Source of the DNA: Chromera velia
Lineage: Eukaryota > Sar > Chromeraceae
Reading direction: 5' to 3'
Assembly: GCA_018398765.1 (NCBI GenBank)
Contig: JAHBMJ010003463.1
Coordinates: 22,501-86,500 of the forward strand
Length of the DNA: 64,000 bases
Shown here: positions 23,636 through 39,994 of the stretch, piece after piece
Position numbering within the stretch: position 1 is the first letter of the stretch
Layout: the number at the start of each line of letters is the position of its first letter
Notes under the pieces: generated by a model
The model's database searches: none
The model's input: the letters and a program-made list of their open reading frames with translations, nothing else
Told to the model about the DNA's origin: nothing
Program-made: the position numbers and the translations under genes

Positions 23636-24828
23636 TCTCCCTCACACAGAGACGAGACAGAGAGACAGATCGAAAGCGAGACAGAAGGAATTCCACCACC
23701 ACAGATCGATTCCACACAGAGAGCCTTTCGGCCAAAAATACCACAAACGTGCAAAACCGCTTTGGTTACTCCCTGCAGATCCTAAACTTGGCCTGTTGAG
23801 TGGGTTGCAAAATAAGGAAGGAGTGCTATTGTTACGACTCAAAAGAGTGGCGGGAGGGCCTGAATAGTAAAAAGACCCCGGCTATTTATTTTCCGGACTC
23901 CACTCCGTGCTGCTGTGACGAAGGGGGGCCGGGGTCCACAGGCTGGCATGACGGATCGAATAATTGGCCCGCGGAATTGCATGAGTGCATGATCGCAATT
24001 GCCCCGGAAAGCTTGTAGTGGGGCACTTCTTTAAAGTGTACCGTCTGTACATCGCTTTCCGGGGTCACCCGCACCATCCCGCACCTCCGAATAATCGGAT
24101 CGACAACATGCACTCAACTAATTGCATGCATGTGAATGATCACAAACATATTCTTTATATATAATAGCTTTTGGCTGCCTTTCTTGTCGGACACGTGTCG
24201 CCTCTCATATGTTACCGGTTCAGTTCTACCTGGTTAACTGACAACTACTGACTTTTCGTTTATTTTTTGGACTCGGTATGCTTTTCTTGATAAAGAACAA
24301 CAGTTGTTGGATGTTCTCTCTTACAACAAATCCCCGTTTTTGACAGCCGATTGAACAGATCCGCCTAGCTTTCGAAAGTCGACGTACAGCAGAAGTCGCC
24401 TGAAGAAAAGAACTGATCTTCGACAGGCAGACCCTGGCACCGGTTTCGTCACTATCAAGTCAACTTGTCATGCCTGGAGAAAGGATTCTCTGATTTTCAA
24501 ACTGGTGCGTGTTCGTCAGATTGACTCCAATGCCTGAAAGGACTGCTTTATAGCTTGCAATACAGTTTTTCGCCGGTTCCACTGGCTGCCCAGACTCCTC
24601 CTCCTGTTTAGCGACCCGGGTGCCATTTTCTTTCAGTTTCTTTTCTTCTTTCCCGTCCATTCGAGCGTAGAATGTAAGCGTTGAGATACCGCAAGTACAG
24701 TATTCTATGGCACTGCGTGAAAGCCTTTTGTTGACTCTTGCTTTCCTGCTTCTTCCTTTCTCATGCCCATGCAACTCTGCTGCCCGCATGCAGACTGGGG
24801 AAAAGTAGCCAGCCAAATTGATTGATTG
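23636..24828. other. Divergent intergenic region between genes D and E
   Basis: A shared upstream region for D (-) and E (+). It holds an imperfect hairpin-like block around 23980-24002 (AATTGCATGAGTGCATGAT), TATATATAAT at about 24156-24166, and TGCATGCATG at about 24123-24132. No coding exon is recognised. Confidence 0.4.
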
Positions 24829-25902
24829 ATGCCGGAGTCGCCCCGACTGCATTCGATCATTTGCCGGCCCTCTCCGTACAGAAGAGGGCAGCCCGGAGAA
24901 GAGCAGGGGGGCGATGGGGGAAGAGGTGGAGGAGGAGGTGTTGGTGATGCGGCAATACCAGCCTCTTCCCTTCCGTCGGAAGAGAGAGAAATGAGAAAAA
25001 ACAGCAGATGTCAAACCTGTCCCGTATCCACTGACTTTGCTGATGCATTCAATGCCTCTGGTCCGAGGCGGTCGAGCATCCTGGCATTTTTGGGCGAAGG
25101 GGACGGGGAGGAAGAAGAACAAGCGCAACAACATCAGGAGGACACTGAAGGAGGAGACTTGAGCATAGAAATGACAGAAGAAACTACACTTCTTGAGGTC
25201 ATGGCCTACGTTGCGCAACGGAGAAGACTGCAGTCTCCTCCAGGGAGAGAAAGGGAAAGAGCACTCAGACGTAAGGAAAAGGAAAGTTATGACTTTGAAA
25301 ACAAGCAGGAGACTGTTCTTGCCGGACAGAGAGGAAAAAAGCAGACACGGGAGGCAATAGAGCCTACATCCGTGCCCCCTCCGTGCGGGTCCCCCGTTCG
25401 TGCGCCGTCGTCCAGCGTGGAGCGAAGGGAATTAGTAGACAAGCATTCTGTCTTGAAGCTTGAAAGATCCATGCGTTCTTCTCTTCGAAAGAGTCGAGCG
25501 AGCTCTCCCGATGGCTCATGCAGAAAACGATCTGTTGTATGGAGTAGTCCTGAGAGAGATATTGGGGGGGAAAGGGAAAAGGAAAGAAGCAAGCAGTCAG
25601 CAGGTGTGTTGCACGAGAGCGAAACAGAAAGAAAAAGAGCAGGCGGAGTGTGCAGGGACTTTCTAAGTGGACGTTGGCAACCCACTAGAGGCAGAAGAAG
25701 GATGAGTTGGGCAGAGTCTGGAGGAACTGCGGATGAAATTCACTCCCATGAAACTCAGAGACTAAAAGCCGTGGTGGAGCGCAGATGGAGAGCCAGGGCT
25801 CATTCAATTTCTGTTCATCACCTAAGGAAGTGGAGAGAAGAGTGTTTAGAGAATTTCGTGGGAGGAGAGTCTGATGGAAAACAGAAGGGCGAGCTGGCAT
25901 GA
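24829..25902 (+). CDS. Gene E: unknown basic, low-complexity protein, 357 aa
   Basis: A long open frame from ATG to TGA without evident introns. The protein is rich in R, E, S and K, with a Gly run near residues 30-38, a CQTC pair near residue 62, an acidic EEEEQAQQHQED stretch near residue 95, and SP/RS-rich segments in the middle. The last 70 residues are the most ordered and contain a Trp/Arg helix (AVVERRWRARAHSISVHHL). No known domain is seen. The overlapping minus-strand frame (24460-25218) is less gene-like. Codon usage and length favour a real gene, but an expression check would settle it. Confidence 0.6.
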   Translation: MPESPRLHSIICRPSPYRRGQPGEEQGGDGGRGGGGGVGDAAIPASSLPSEEREMRKNSRCQTCPVSTDFADAFNASGPRRSSILAFLGEGDGEEEEQAQQHQEDTEGGDLSIEMTEETTLLEVMAYVAQRRRLQSPPGRERERALRRKEKESYDFENKQETVLAGQRGKKQTREAIEPTSVPPPCGSPVRAPSSSVERRELVDKHSVLKLERSMRSSLRKSRASSPDGSCRKRSVVWSSPERDIGGEREKERSKQSAGVLHESETERKRAGGVCRDFLSGRWQPTRGRRRMSWAESGGTADEIHSHETQRLKAVVERRWRARAHSISVHHLRKWREECLENFVGGESDGKQKGELA

Positions 25903-26005
25903 TAGGTGCACAGTGGGAGAGTGAGAGATGGAAGGAAGGAAGAGGACATGCGTGCGTGTGTGTGTGCGTGCAGACTTTAGATCAAGTTTGGCTTCTTTCT
26001 GTACT

Positions 26006-26166
26006 CTGGGGCTTTCTTTGCAGAGATCTGAATACGCGAAACCATCCGCATGAGAGAGAAGTCTGGGGCTTTGCAGAGATCTGAATACGTGAAACCATCC
26101 GCATGAGAGAGAAGTCTGGGGCTTTGCAGAGATCTGAATACGTGAAACCATCCGCATGAGAGAGAA
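26006..26166 (+). repeat. Three 53-bp tandem repeats carrying CTTTGCAG
   Basis: Three copies end at about 26060, 26113 and 26166. Each contains GGGGCTTTGCAGAGATCTG, which has an acceptor-like polypyrimidine-AG. The first copy differs slightly at its left edge. They lie about 100 bases downstream of gene E. Confidence 0.93.
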
Positions 26167-27779
26167 ACTACGTACGAATATGCGTGCTTTCTGAGTCAGG
26201 GGGGGTTGTCACAGTAGCTGGACGGATGTGTAGGAGAACGCTGTTGAGGAATATCGCTGCTGGAGCTGGAGGGATTTGCCCTTCAGCAGCAGAGAAAGAA
26301 AACTGTTTTCTGCATTCGTGCTCTTTCTTTAGACGGAAGGGCGGATGCTGTAGGTTTCCGTGCGTGTGAGAGGGGAAAAGTGAGGAACCCGTCTGCCCTG
26401 TTCCTTCCTTCCTTCTTTATCCTTTCTTCCTTCTTTAATTCGAACTCTATTCCTTGTACTTAATTTCTTTTTCTTCCTTGTCGTCTGTTTTTTAGCCCGC
26501 CAGACGTCTTTCTCTTTTCCTCTGAAGTCTGTCCGTCTCAATTCCTCTCTTTATTTAGTCTTGGGCTCTCTGCTGCCTCACCTCTCTCTCTCACTCTCTT
26601 GTTCTTCTTCTTCTTCCCGTTCCTTCTCGGCAGAAAAGTGTAGCTGGGAGGGAGGGAGGGAGGGAGGGAGGGAGGGACGAAGAGCTAGGGGAGGAGGGAG
26701 ATGCGTGGTCGGAACGAAACGAAGATTCATTCTCTTTCTTCTTTCTTCTCTTCTGTGCACGAGGAGGAAAGGAATCAAGAAGAGGAGAGAGGGAAGGAGA
26801 AGGAGAAGGAGAAGGGAGGTGCATGCATAGACGGGAGATGAAATTAAGTAGACGGATGGACGACATACGCGCACGGGTCCAAGTACCTGCCTGCCAACGT
26901 GCATCCATCACTTGATCGGTCCATGACTCTGGAATGGTTGCATGCCCCACTCAATTAAATTTACTCTCCGCATGCCTTCAGAGCCGTGACATGGAGAGCT
27001 GCATGGGGGCACGTACGGTTGGAACATCAGCGTACGTGCTTGACTTGCCCTCCCTTGCATCATGATGGATCGATGTCTGCCCGGTTGGGTCCAAAAATTC
27101 TTTCCTTCGTTCTTTCGGTCCCTATTTTTAAAAAAGGGGTCATGCATGAGAAAAGGATTTCAAGAATGGGTTTCACGCATTAAAAACCGTCTTTCCTCTT
27201 TCTCCTCTTTACTTCTCCGTTTGTTTTGTTCAAATGCTCAATCACGTTCGCGTCACGCGCGACAATTAAACCGGAAATCAGTTTAGCTTCAATTGAGTTG
27301 GGTGTTGGTCCAGGGGACTCGGATGGAACGATCGATCGTGAGCGAGCCTGTGCGCTCGACTCGATCCGTGTATTCTCATCCTTGAATCCTTTCTTTTCCT
27401 TCTGTCCGAGACTGTGATTAAGCAGTGATTTCTCCTGTCTTAATTGCAGTATTCGTTGCCGAATCGAAAGTCCCCTAGATCTCTTTTTCTCTCTCTACCC
27501 CCCTCTCTCTCGACCATTGAGAGTTCCATCGATCAAGATTCATTGTTCGAATCACGCAGTAACTGACTATGGGTCCATCCATGCAGTGGCATGCACCTCC
27601 AAGTATTGCTTGCTACACATGCTGCCGTGACTAGCCGTGACATGCACCAACGGTGTGTTCGTCTTGGAACCGCCAATAGCTTCGGCACTCGGTTTGTTCA
27701 TGTCTCTTCTCAGCCAACCTTCTCGCTGCACGATTCAATTCCCTATATGTAGGCTTCACTTAGCTTAATTTCTGAGGAC
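26167..27779. other. Intergenic, low-complexity, no gene recognised
   Basis: It contains a GGGA array (about 26650-26680) and purine-rich stretches, but no splice-bounded coding exon that I can support. Confidence 0.5.
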
Positions 27780-28520
27780 TTTTACAAAAAAAAAAAAAAA
27801 GTTTGACTTGGTCTGTCCTAAGGTTTGTGACCGCCTCTCAATAAAAGTAGTTATAAAATCGATTAATCGTTAGATTCTAATATTAATAGAATTTAATTCT
27901 GATGCGGCATGGTTCTAGGCCGGGTACATGTTTAAAAAAAACATGCTTGAATCGTATGAATGTTCACTAAAATTTAAATTAGAATGTTCAATTATTTATT
28001 TATGTGTGTTTTCTCAAATTATAAAATTTGTTAGGAAACTTGTAGTGTCATACCTTCTAGCGCTGTTGTCACCGCTAGTATCACCGCCGCTGTTGGGTCC
28101 ATCTAATTAAAAACCTTCTTGCATAAGTAATAAGTGATTTAATGGAGCCCTAAAACATAGTGTAAACACTGTCGGCAGACCTTTAAATTGCTATAGGCTT
28201 TAATCTAGGCTTTAATTTACATTTTTTAATATGTTTTACTCAAGACTGGGCTTAAAATCTTTCTAATCATGATTATTGGGAACCCAAGTTCCAACTGTAA
28301 GTTTTTAGCATGTACCATTTGTAACATGACTTGTTTTGCTTCACATTTGAAAGTGTGACCGGCCATTGCATGCTATATACAGTTTAGTGACTGGTGGTAC
28401 AATGGTACAAACAGACTGGCAACAAACATCAGGATTAATACCGTGCAAGCAAAGACCGTGACCTGGCATCTACTAGGGCATCTAGCATTGCATCTTTTGG
28501 TGACGGTATCGAGACAAAAT
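27780..28520. other. AT-rich island between convergent genes E and TYW3
   Basis: It starts with a poly-A run at about 27786-27800 and ends directly at the TYW3 stop codon. It is AT-rich and no gene is seen. Confidence 0.75.
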
Positions 28521-28521
28521 G

Positions 28522-32045
<3,524 letters not shown>

Positions 32046-32597
32046 AGATCGAGGTTGAGACAAAGTTGGAAGCCAGGAGCGGCAGAAAGGCGAAGCGGCA
32101 CTTCTGTACAGGTGGGGATTGCAGGGTACACCACGACGAGAAGTTTGATATCATGGAAGCCTTCGAGCTTGTCGATCCCTCAGAAAACAAAGGTCGCCGT
32201 CCAGCCGTCTATACGTCTTAATTCTTACGTACACTTCGTGCATGCGTCGCTTGTCGGTGTCCAAAAATTTCTTCTGCATGGTCCTGTGTCGGGCCAGTAT
32301 ATGCATATATCTTTCCTATAGGCACCAAAAATAGCCGATTCTATAATTAAGCCGAAGTTGCATGCATGCAAAAAAAAAAAAAAGGTCATTTATTCGATTA
32401 TTTTTGTAGGCTTAAGTAATTAATTGTGTCTTGAAGAAAATGCTTCTTGCAATGTTTTTGCAGTTTGGCGGTCCAATTATGTGCGAGTCGTGTGGTGTGT
32501 AGAGCCTTCAGTACCCCCGAAATGTTGACACTCTTGTAGAAGACGGTTCTTCGACTTGACTGACTGACTGACGGACGGACTGACCTACTGTCTTACC
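32046..32597. promoter_or_regulatory. Divergent promoter region of TYW3 and the phosphodiesterase
   Basis: Only about 550 bases separate the two predicted start codons. A short AT-rich stretch with poly-A (32369-32381) follows GCATGCATGC at 32360-32369. A CTGA array lies at about 32559-32584 just before the phosphodiesterase ATG. The assignment as promoter is positional. Confidence 0.4.
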
Positions 32598-34335
32598 ATG
32601 CAACAGCCGGGCACTCCGACTCCTGTTCTGATCCCCGTGGCTGAACAGCAAGAGGACGAAGAGCATCCGGTGAAAGAGGGCAACCAGGTCGAACCAGAAA
32701 GAAAAGAACGGAAGACGACGACGTTTGAAGCAAATGAAAGCTCAGGGATGAAGTCTGTTACGGGGCGTTTGAAGGAATTCATGAAGAAGGCCCTGGATGC
32801 AGAACCCATGCCGAAGACTTTCTCAATTAAACATCAAGTACAACGGTTCTCCGGTTATTTCATTGAACCGCAGATGGAGAAGAAGTTCTTACGTAGCCGG
32901 CTGGGGGGGCGAAGATGGGGATTTCTTCTTCTGTCAATCATGTTTATCTGCATCGAATCGCTCGACTGGGGCCTAGGCGCAAGCTCCAAATACGAGACAG
33001 ATCTCGAGATCGCACGAAAGTGCCTGACCTTGTCGGTGTGTGTGTTGTTCTTTTTCATCAGTCTGTTCTTCTGGAGGGCCTTCCACTACCTCGAAAAAGT
33101 CATGGCGGGGGCGATCACCTTCTGGGTGTTCTCCCTTTCCCTGCTGAGGGAGGAAATCCTGACAGGCTTCGCCAGCACAGCAGTATTCCACTCCACCTGT
33201 GGGCACAATGATGACCTCTTCTTCAACGAGGCCGCCATCATGACCCTCACAACAGCATTTACGGTAAGCGTAGCGTATTCTGCATAACACGCCATCTACA
33301 TGGGTGCCGCGTGCATGCTGGTGGACATGCCTGCTCGTGTCGCTCATATTTTCGTACTCTCTGTATCTGCTTGTGTGTCTGTCTCACCGTCCTTCTGTCT
33401 GTTGGTCTGCCGATGGGTATGTCAGGTGATTGGTCATTCAGCCACTCCACCCCATTTCACTCCATTCTATTCTATTCTATTCCACTGCAGGTCTGCTTCA
33501 TCATCTCCGTCCCCCTACGTCGGCCCCTTCTTTTCGCAACTCTCGGATCTGTTGCGGCGATTTCTGTGACGGCAGAAATCATGGAGGCCTCAAGTTGCAG
33601 GTCCGGAGGGAGGTGGAGGTAGATGAGAGAGTTCTGTTGGTCTAGCTGTCTCTTAGCTCCCCTCTTTGTCTGTCCATTTCTCAATTCATCTCTCTTTGTG
33701 TGCGTGCGTCGAAAGGTTTATCCGTCTGCCTACCTGCCTACCTGTGTCTGTCTTTCTGTCAGCCCGAGCCCCTCTGTTGATGTGCCTCCTCACTGCGTCT
33801 GTTCCTCCTTCGCTCGCCCCCTCCTGCCCTGCTTCCCTCCCTCTCTCCCTTCCTCCCTGCCTTCCTCCCTCCCTCATTGCCTGCTTCTGTCCTTCCCTCC
33901 CGCTCCTCTCTCTGCGCGCACACGCACCCGCGTGCGTTCGTGTGTTTGAAAGTAATTAAGCACACGCCCACGTTGACCTTTGCATGGCGTTGCCCTCATC
34001 TCAGAGGTGTGTGTGTGTGCGTGTGTGTGTGTGTGTGTGCGTGTGTGTGCGTGTGTGTGCGTGTGTGTGGTGCAGACTCGGGCATCAGGAAGCCGTTATC
34101 CTTTTTTTCTTCGTGTTGTGCGAGATCGTCGTTTTTGCGGCGGTAGCATACGCAGTGTTGTCTGAAGAAGTGAGTTCTCGCATTCGTTTTTTTCCTCTTA
34201 CGTTTGTCGTTCTATAGGCACAGGGGTAGGCAGCAAGGTTGGCCACCTGACTGACAGTCAGAGAGGAAGAGAGAAAAAGAAAAAGAGACGATGAAACTCG
34301 CCGACATACACCCCTCCCCACACACACACACACAC

Positions 34336-34371
<36 letters not shown>

Positions 34372-34626
34372 AGTAAGAAAAGAAGACACACAGAAAGAGA
34401 AAGCGGGGGAGAAAGAGAGAAAAAGCGAGCGAGCGAGAGAGAGAGAGAAAGAAAGAGAGAGACAAATGCAAATACGCTGCTTGTGGATGGGGGAATCAGA
34501 CGAGAAGCTTCGAGAAAAGTCAGGCAAAAATTCGTTTGATTTTGTGTATGGTGGGTTGCTTTCCGTCCATTTTTTGCCTCAAAAAAGGAGTTCCTGCGGC
34601 TCTCTCTCTCTCTCTCTCTCTGTGTG

Positions 34627-34671
<45 letters not shown>

Positions 34672-34688
34672 GTCTCTCTGTCTCTCTG

Positions 34689-34758
<70 letters not shown>

Positions 34759-35974
34759 ATTCCGCAGTTCTACCTACGCGCCTTGTTGACAACGATAGGA
34801 CATCAAAAAACGCGAATCGCGAACCTCGTGGACGAGAGGGACGACTTGTTGAAGGCAAAAGGAGGTACAAGCTCAGTTGAGAGACTCGTCAACCTCCTTA
34901 AACAAGTGGCCAAACAAATGAGGGCAATGGAGCAAATGTTTCTCGCACCGGTCGGTCGGTTGGTCAGTCTGTGTGTTGCATTTTTTTTTCTGCCACTCTA
35001 GCTCTCTCTCTCTCTCTTTCTCTTTTAAAATTCGGCGTGTGTGCGTGTGTGTGTGTCTTTGCGCATTTTCGTTTCTCTACGTTTTGGTTCACCTCTCCCT
35101 CTCTCTCCCTCTCTCTCTGCGTGTGTTTGGGGGGAGGGGGGGCTTCGGGGCTGTTTTTCTGTGTGTCTGTCTAGCTTTATCATCTTTTCTTTCTTTGCCT
35201 GTTGCTTCGTCTTTGTACCGACTTTTGACGTGCAGCCTTTTAAGGACGACTGAGGTTATGTGCTGTTCGCTTCGCGACAGAAAACAAAAACACATTTTTT
35301 CTTTCTGCTAACCCCTGCATGAGTTAGTGCGTTCTGGAGCCCCTCTGGTTGATCTCCCTCACCCGAGCGAGACAGTCCAGCTCCTCGCTCTTTTTCCTGC
35401 AGTGTTTGTTGCATAGTTGCATGCATGTATGGTGTTGGGTTGACTGAACTCGCTGCATGCAGGAAACCTCGGGTGTGGAGAGGCAAATGGCACGTGAGCT
35501 CTCTGGGAGCGTGCACAGAATGATAAAGGACCTCAATGAGGCAACTCAACTGGCGTCGAATGCGGAGCAGCTTTTTGATGTGGACATCTCAGGGGTGGGT
35601 GGGTGGGTCCGCTTGCATGGTGTTTTATTTATTGTATTTATTTGTTTGTTTGGTCGAGGTGCGATCGATGCCTGGCTGCATGGGTGCATCGGATGCGAGC
35701 AAAGCTAGTCGTCTTCATTGAACACGGGTCGACCGAGGAGAGGAGTGGCCTTCTTCCTTCCTTCCTTCCTTCATTTGTTTTCCTTCCCTCTCGCATGGAG
35801 GTGGAGTTTACTCCCTACATGCACTTCTGCGAATTAAGTCAAAAGTCTGCATGCATGCATGTCTTTTTTAACTTGCATGGGCCTGCATCGGCTGTGTCTC
35901 TCTAGCTGCATCTCGTCTCTTCGCATCACTCTTTTTTGTGGAGAGGCGCAGACAAAAGAAAACCTTAATTTCCT

Positions 35975-36009
<35 letters not shown>

Positions 36010-37919
36010 GCAGCTCCTGCGCGGTGGGAGAGTAAAGGGGTCGCAATCTCGGCGTCGAAGTGCACGGTCGATCACGTCTGCTGATCAGGACGATCAAAGC
36101 TCAGAAAACGGTTGGTTGTTCTCTTTTCTTTCTTAGTTTGCTGATTGATATGAGTTTGTGGAACCTTGCTTGGTTGACCTTTTCTTTGTCTCTCCTCTAT
36201 CTTGCGCCTAGTGCCGCAATCCGTTCTCGTAGCTGGCGCTCAGTTCCCTCAAAGGGAGGAAGGCGTGCATGGAACCACATTGCGCAACGTCCTGAGACCC
36301 GCATGTGGCCACTTCTTCTCTGCTTGCGAACACGAAAGCATGTGACTTCAATCAGCACAGTCAATGTTTTTCTGCTTTCTCACTCTCTCTATTGTTTTCA
36401 ATCGTTCCTGCATGTACGTGTCTGCCGCCCACTTGGGATGCGTCTTCCTTCCTGCACTGATGAAGCCAAGAGTGCACAAGGCTCTGTCTGCATTGCAGGA
36501 CACGTGGGCGGATGGATGGCTGAATGGTTGAGTGGTTGAATGAATGGATGAATGAATGAATGAATGAATGAACGAGTGAATGAATGAATGAATGAATGAA
36601 TGAATGATGAACGCAGGCATCGCTTCGTTTCTCAATGCGAACTTCTTGAAAACCCAAACTGTGCTCAAGCAGGGGCAACTGAACAGAAGAATGACGGGGG
36701 CTTCCGACTCGATAGCGGGAAATGAGCGCACAGTGGAAAGACAGGTAGGAGGAAAGGGCGGACAGGCAGGTGAGGCCCGTGGGGTTCGTCGATCCGTCAG
36801 ATGAGTGAGTGGTTGCTTCTTCGAACTCTTACGCTCGTGCACCCAACGGAGGGAGTTGTCATTCTTCTGCATGCCGTGATTCTGGGCTCTTGTGTGTGCA
36901 AGACGGAGGAGCAGTGCGACTGGGAGAACTGTATTTTAAGTTGACCAACGTTTGGTGAATGAAAAGACAACCAAAGAACAGCAGAAGATAGAATATCCTC
37001 TTTCTGGTTCTGAATTGCTGATCGAGTCGAAATACCTTCTGATGATGCTCTGTGAACTTTCTGGGAAGTGACCACATAGGTGCATCCATCCGTACATACC
37101 GCAATTGCGATACGATTTTTTTATTTTCGCATGCAGGATGTGCATGGGTATGCAGACCTGCCGGCACAATCAGGGAGTAAATTCATAGGAAGAGACGGGA
37201 AGAAACACTAGCTCCGTGCACAAACAAGAGAACCACCCTCCCTCACGCCTTTGTTGCCTGACTACCTGACTGCAGGTGACCGTCATGTTGGTTCCCGTCT
37301 TCAAGCTGCTGCCTCAGTCACTTGCCGAGCCCCCGAGTGAGGTGCTTGGTCAATTCGGCTCGGCTGAGGAAGAGGGGGCTCAGTGGGATCTAGATCTTCG
37401 GCAACTTCAGGGAGTGGAGGTGGAGGGGCACCTAACAAGGACAGAATTTGAAGCAGAGGGCGGGGAGGGAAACGTTCAGCAGAAGATTTTGGTGAAAATG
37501 AAGAACGCGCTTCCAATCGTGGGGTTGCACCTACTGCGCCCTCACTTCCAAGAACCTCTCGGCCTTGCCACCATTAGAAAGCTCACGAACTTCCTTACCA
37601 CGGTGAATATCCAGTTTGTAAAGGCAAATGGCGGATCAACTGAGAGAAGCAAAATCAGATTCGTGTGCAGAAAAGACATCTTATTGGCGTCTTGGTTGTG
37701 TGCTCCTTTTTCTTGCTCTGATAAATTTTGCCGTCCTTCCTTCACGCTCTTCGGTTGGTGACAGGAACGGAAAGCGGATAAGAAACACATTTCGGTTGCT
37801 AACGTGAAGCTTGGTAATTTGTTTCCGAATGCAAAACTTTGCGAGTGTGCAGGTTTCTCTGGATGCTGAGTGTGTGTGAATGTGTCTGCAAGTATGTGTG
37901 TCATGGACTGAAAAATGCT

Positions 37920-37961
<42 letters not shown>

Positions 37962-39154
37962 ACCAGGTGGAGGCCAACTACACAGCAGAGGCTCCTTATC
38001 ACAACGCTCTCCACGGAGCTGATGTAAGCTTGGCCAGGCCTTCGGCATCTGTTTGCTTCGTGGGCGGTTTGCCTCTTCTTTTCTGTATGTATTCTCTCTC
38101 CTCTCTCTATCTTTCTTCGCCTCTCACTAACAGGCAAGACAGAGACAAACAGACAGACCAGAAAGAAAATAAATTGTGTTCTCGATCTGTCTCTGCAGGT
38201 TGCACTGATGACAGTCTGGCTGACTCAACAAGTAGGAGTGCGAGTCCGATTAACCCCTCTCCAGAATCTGACCGTGATTGTTGCCGCACTCTGCCATGAC
38301 CTGGGTCACGACGGCGTGAATAATCTCTTCCATTCCAACAGGCAAGCCACTCCTCTCTCTCTCTCTCTTTTTCTGCTCTTCCTCTTTCTGTGTGTGTGCA
38401 TTTGTTTCTCAGCGCATCTCGGTGAAGACGGGCAAAGAGGGGAAAATACATCCTCTAGTCTTTTGATATGGTTGCTGATCTCCCCCTGTCGCAAGCAATT
38501 GGTGATCGAAGCTACTACGTGAGGTTTTCTTCGTTCGCTCACTTTTTTTTCTGCCCTGCTCCTCAACCCACCCATATCAGTGCAAGTAGCGTTGTTTCTC
38601 ACACAGAAACTCTAAGTAAACAGTCTGAACCCTCAGTTTTCTGTTTGCATGTATTGATAGGTATGTTTCGTCTGTAGGTGTGTTTCGGTCTGCGCCTCGT
38701 TGTCTCCACGCCTCTGTCTGTCAACTGACAGAACGCGACCTTGCCCCTCTTCCTTCCTTCCTTCCTTCCTTTCTTTCTTTCTTTCGGCTCTGGTGTCTCA
38801 CTGTCTCCACGTCACCCCACGATTCCGTACATGCAGCGAGAGCGCAATCGCTCAGGTGTACAACGACCGGAGCATTCTCGAGAACTTTCACTGCGCGCAG
38901 ACGTTCCGAATCCTCAAGGACCAGAGCTGCAACTTCCTCGTGAGTCCCTTAACTTTAACATGCACGCATGCTTGGAGGCACATCATGGGCACGACAAGCT
39001 AGGGTGTTGGAGGATGCTCTGAAATGAACCGAATGCTCTGCAGGGGTGCAGTGTGCAGAATTCATGATGGGTTGGCTGACTTCCGGATGGATGTTTGTTC
39101 GATTCGTTGAATGAGTGACCGAGAGTGTGTTTGAGAGAGAGAGAGAGAGAGAGA

Positions 39155-39186
<32 letters not shown>

Positions 39187-39963
39187 CCGTGTGTGTGAGT
39201 CATTGGGTGATAAGGTGAATGGGCGAGTAGATGAGCAAGTGAGTGGGTGCTTTCCTTTTTCTTGCTTATTGACCACCTCGACTCATTGAGTGAGTTGAGC
39301 TATCCACTCAGTCACTCCAACGACAATCGAATCGGTGAGTCAGGCCCCGACTCGATGACACACAGTCAATGATTTGATTTCGCACTGACTGGCTGACTGA
39401 CGTACTGGCGGACAGATCCGAAAGATTGGCTGATTCGTGGGCTCTCGCATGATTGCTGGTTTGCCTCCTGTTTGCTTGATTGACGACCGACGGATCAATC
39501 GTTGCATGGCGGCGTCACGCAATGCAATGCATGCAGGAGAATCTCGACAAGAATGCTTGGAGGGCGTTTCGATCGGGTGTCATCGATTTAATTCTTGACA
39601 CCGATATGAAGGGGGTCGGTCAGTGAGGGGATGGATAGATGTGTGGGGGGATCGACGGGTGGGTGAGTGGATATCTAGATGGGTGGGTGGGTATGTGGGT
39701 TGAGAATTTGCTCATCCTCTTCTTTCCTTTTCACCCACATCTGGTGTTTTGTGTTGCCGCATCTTTGGCATTTGTTCATTACTGGAACTTTTCTTTTCCT
39801 GTCGAGCTTGCACATTCTGCTTGATCTGAGTCGTCTCCCCCTTTGCACCTCATTTACTCCACTGAGTGTGGGCACTCATTCTTTATGATGCTCTGTCTCT
39901 GTCTCTCCTTTTCTCTTCTTTTTTTTCTGTGCCTGTCTCTCCGTATTTGTCTTCCTCGCGCGC

Positions 39964-39994
<31 letters not shown>

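Noticed and set aside
24460-25218. Minus-strand 252-aa frame overlapping gene E
   Set aside because: It lacks recognisable features and overlaps the better supported plus-strand frame. Its length is explained by biased base composition.
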